In this document: piece by piece, positions 6,388-7,055 of the stretch
Numbering within the stretch: the stretch's first letter is position 1
How the letters are laid out: every line of letters begins with the position of its first letter
Assembly (NCBI GenBank): GCA_040905285.1
Contig: JBBDRV010000113.1
Location: 1 to 7,055 of the forward strand
Direction of reading: 5' to 3'
Source: JBBDRV01 sp040905285
GTDB taxonomy: Bacteria; Bacteroidota; Rhodothermia; Balneolales; Balneolaceae
DNA: 7,055 bases
Program-made: the position numbers and the translations under genes
The notes under the pieces: generated by a model
Told to the model about the DNA's origin: nothing
The model's input: only the letters and a program-made list of their open reading frames with translations
Databases searched by the model: none

Positions 6388-6413
6388 TTCTACCGTTTAA
6401 TTCTACCGTTGTT
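6388..6413. repeat. 13-bp tandem duplication spanning the protease stop codon
   Basis: TTCTACCGTTTAA (6388-6400) is followed by TTCTACCGTTGTT (6401-6413), identical for the first 10 bases. Read on the minus strand, the upstream copy supplies the TAG stop of the protease gene and the other copy fills the gap before the DUF2007 start. Confidence 0.85.
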
Positions 6414-7055
6414 CTGATTCTGATTCTGAACTGACAAAAAGCTGACGGATCAGCCAGGCTGTCAGCAGGATACTTGCAATGAGCGTCCAGACCGGCGGAG
6501 CCGTCTCGGCCGTTAATTCCGTAACGGCCATATCCGGAAAATAGGTTGACAGCAGGACCGCGCTTCCGTTGTTGACAAAATGAGCGACGATCGCCGGCAC
6601 AAGGCTTCCGCTGATCCACGTAACCAGGGCCAGCAGAAAACCCAGGGAGGCCAGCGGCAGCAGGTTGGTCAGCTGAAGATGGAAAAGGCCGAACATGAGG
6701 CCCGAAACGATAATCGCCGGCCATATCCCCCAGTTTTTTTCAAATGCAGACAGGACATAGCCCCTGAACATCACTTCCTCGCAGATTGCCGGAACGAATG
6801 CGATGTTGACCATCGCCATGAGAAGCGCCCCGTCACTTCTCAGGAAGCTTTCGATCATCTCGTACTGGGACTGCTGTAATTCGGAAAAATAATCGGGCAC
6901 CGGCAGCTGGGAGTTCAGGTACCCCAGATACCAGATGACGGGCTGAACCACAATAAACAGAACGGCCGTCAGCCCTGTAATCCGGCCGGTATCCGGAAAG
7001 GTGCGGAACCGGAGAAACGTCTTTACGCGATCTTTCCACACGTGCAGTCCGGCTA
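6403..7055 (-). CDS. CPBP-family intramembrane glutamic protease, 5' end outside window
   Basis: The frame is open to the right edge. A GTG at 7041-7039 would give 212 aa, but upstream codons (GCC GGA CTG CAC) are also open, and the family usually has further N-terminal membrane segments, so the true start is probably outside. Numbered from that GTG, the three hallmark motifs are present: E88-E89 with R93 (ICEEVMFRG), F117xxxH121 (FGLFHLQ), and H154xxxN158 (AHFVNN). Four or more hydrophobic segments surround them. The family (formerly CAAX or Abi, homologous to eukaryotic Rce1) cleaves substrates within the inner membrane; bacterial substrates are mostly unknown. The gene ends with an SESESEQR tail encoded by a hexamer repeat, followed by TAG and, two codons later, TAA. 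It leads the operon with the DUF2007 gene and cdsA as far as the window shows. Confidence 0.93.
   Translation of the reverse strand, partial: AGLHVWKDRVKTFLRFRTFPDTGRITGLTAVLFIVVQPVIWYLGYLNSQLPVPDYFSELQQSQYEMIESFLRSDGALLMAMVNIAFVPAICEEVMFRGYVLSAFEKNWGIWPAIIVSGLMFGLFHLQLTNLLPLASLGFLLALVTWISGSLVPAIVAHFVNNGSAVLLSTYFPDMAVTELTAETAPPVWTLIASILLTAWLIRQLFVSSESESEQR
6412..6429. repeat. hexamer repeat (x3) encoding the protease C-terminal tail
   Basis: TTCTGA is repeated three times without mismatch. On the minus strand it reads TCAGAA x3 and encodes the SESESE tail of the CPBP protein. Confidence 0.95.

Overview
The window reads as chromosomal sequence from a member of the Fibrobacterota-Chlorobiota-Bacteroidota (FCB) group. 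My best guess is Balneolota/Rhodothermota. This is inferred from three things: the BatA-type two-anchor VWA protein, the CPBP protease / DUF2007 / CdsA gene set, and start sites mostly without Shine-Dalgarno sequences. I could not test it by database search. No rRNA, tRNA, CRISPR array, insertion sequence or phage gene is visible.

Layout from left to right. (1) Positions 1-893, minus strand, hold the first 297 codons of a BatA/VWA membrane protein that runs off the left edge. (2) Positions 894-1361 are a divergent, gene-free spacer built largely from short, unrelated tandem duplications. (3) Positions 1362-4022, plus strand, encode a large predicted lipoprotein with a DUF3352-like N-terminal half and a beta-propeller-like C-terminal half carrying DxNGDxxxE loops. 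(4) Positions 4023-4123 are a short convergent gap. (5) Positions 4124-5017, minus strand, encode a complete TIGR01777/YfcH-type NAD-dependent epimerase. (6) Positions 5018-5292 are a repeat-rich spacer, very poor in U on the transcribed strand, which probably forms the epimerase leader. (7) Positions 5293-7055, minus strand, hold a compact operon transcribed right to left: CPBP intramembrane protease (5' end outside the window), a DUF2007 protein, then cdsA with a TTG start overlapping the DUF2007 stop codon.

Functionally, the right-hand operon joins a membrane glutamic protease, a small putative signalling protein and the CDP-diacylglycerol synthase that feeds all phospholipid synthesis. 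The left side holds two predicted cell-envelope proteins, one anchored in the inner membrane and one a lipoprotein, transcribed away from each other.

The most unusual structure is not a gene. Every noncoding gap except the immediate gene joints carries short tandem duplications (units of about 6 to 27 bp), and the units differ in sequence from one another. This points to a mutational or selective process acting on spacers rather than to one repeat family. I see no convincing undescribed defence or mobile system here.
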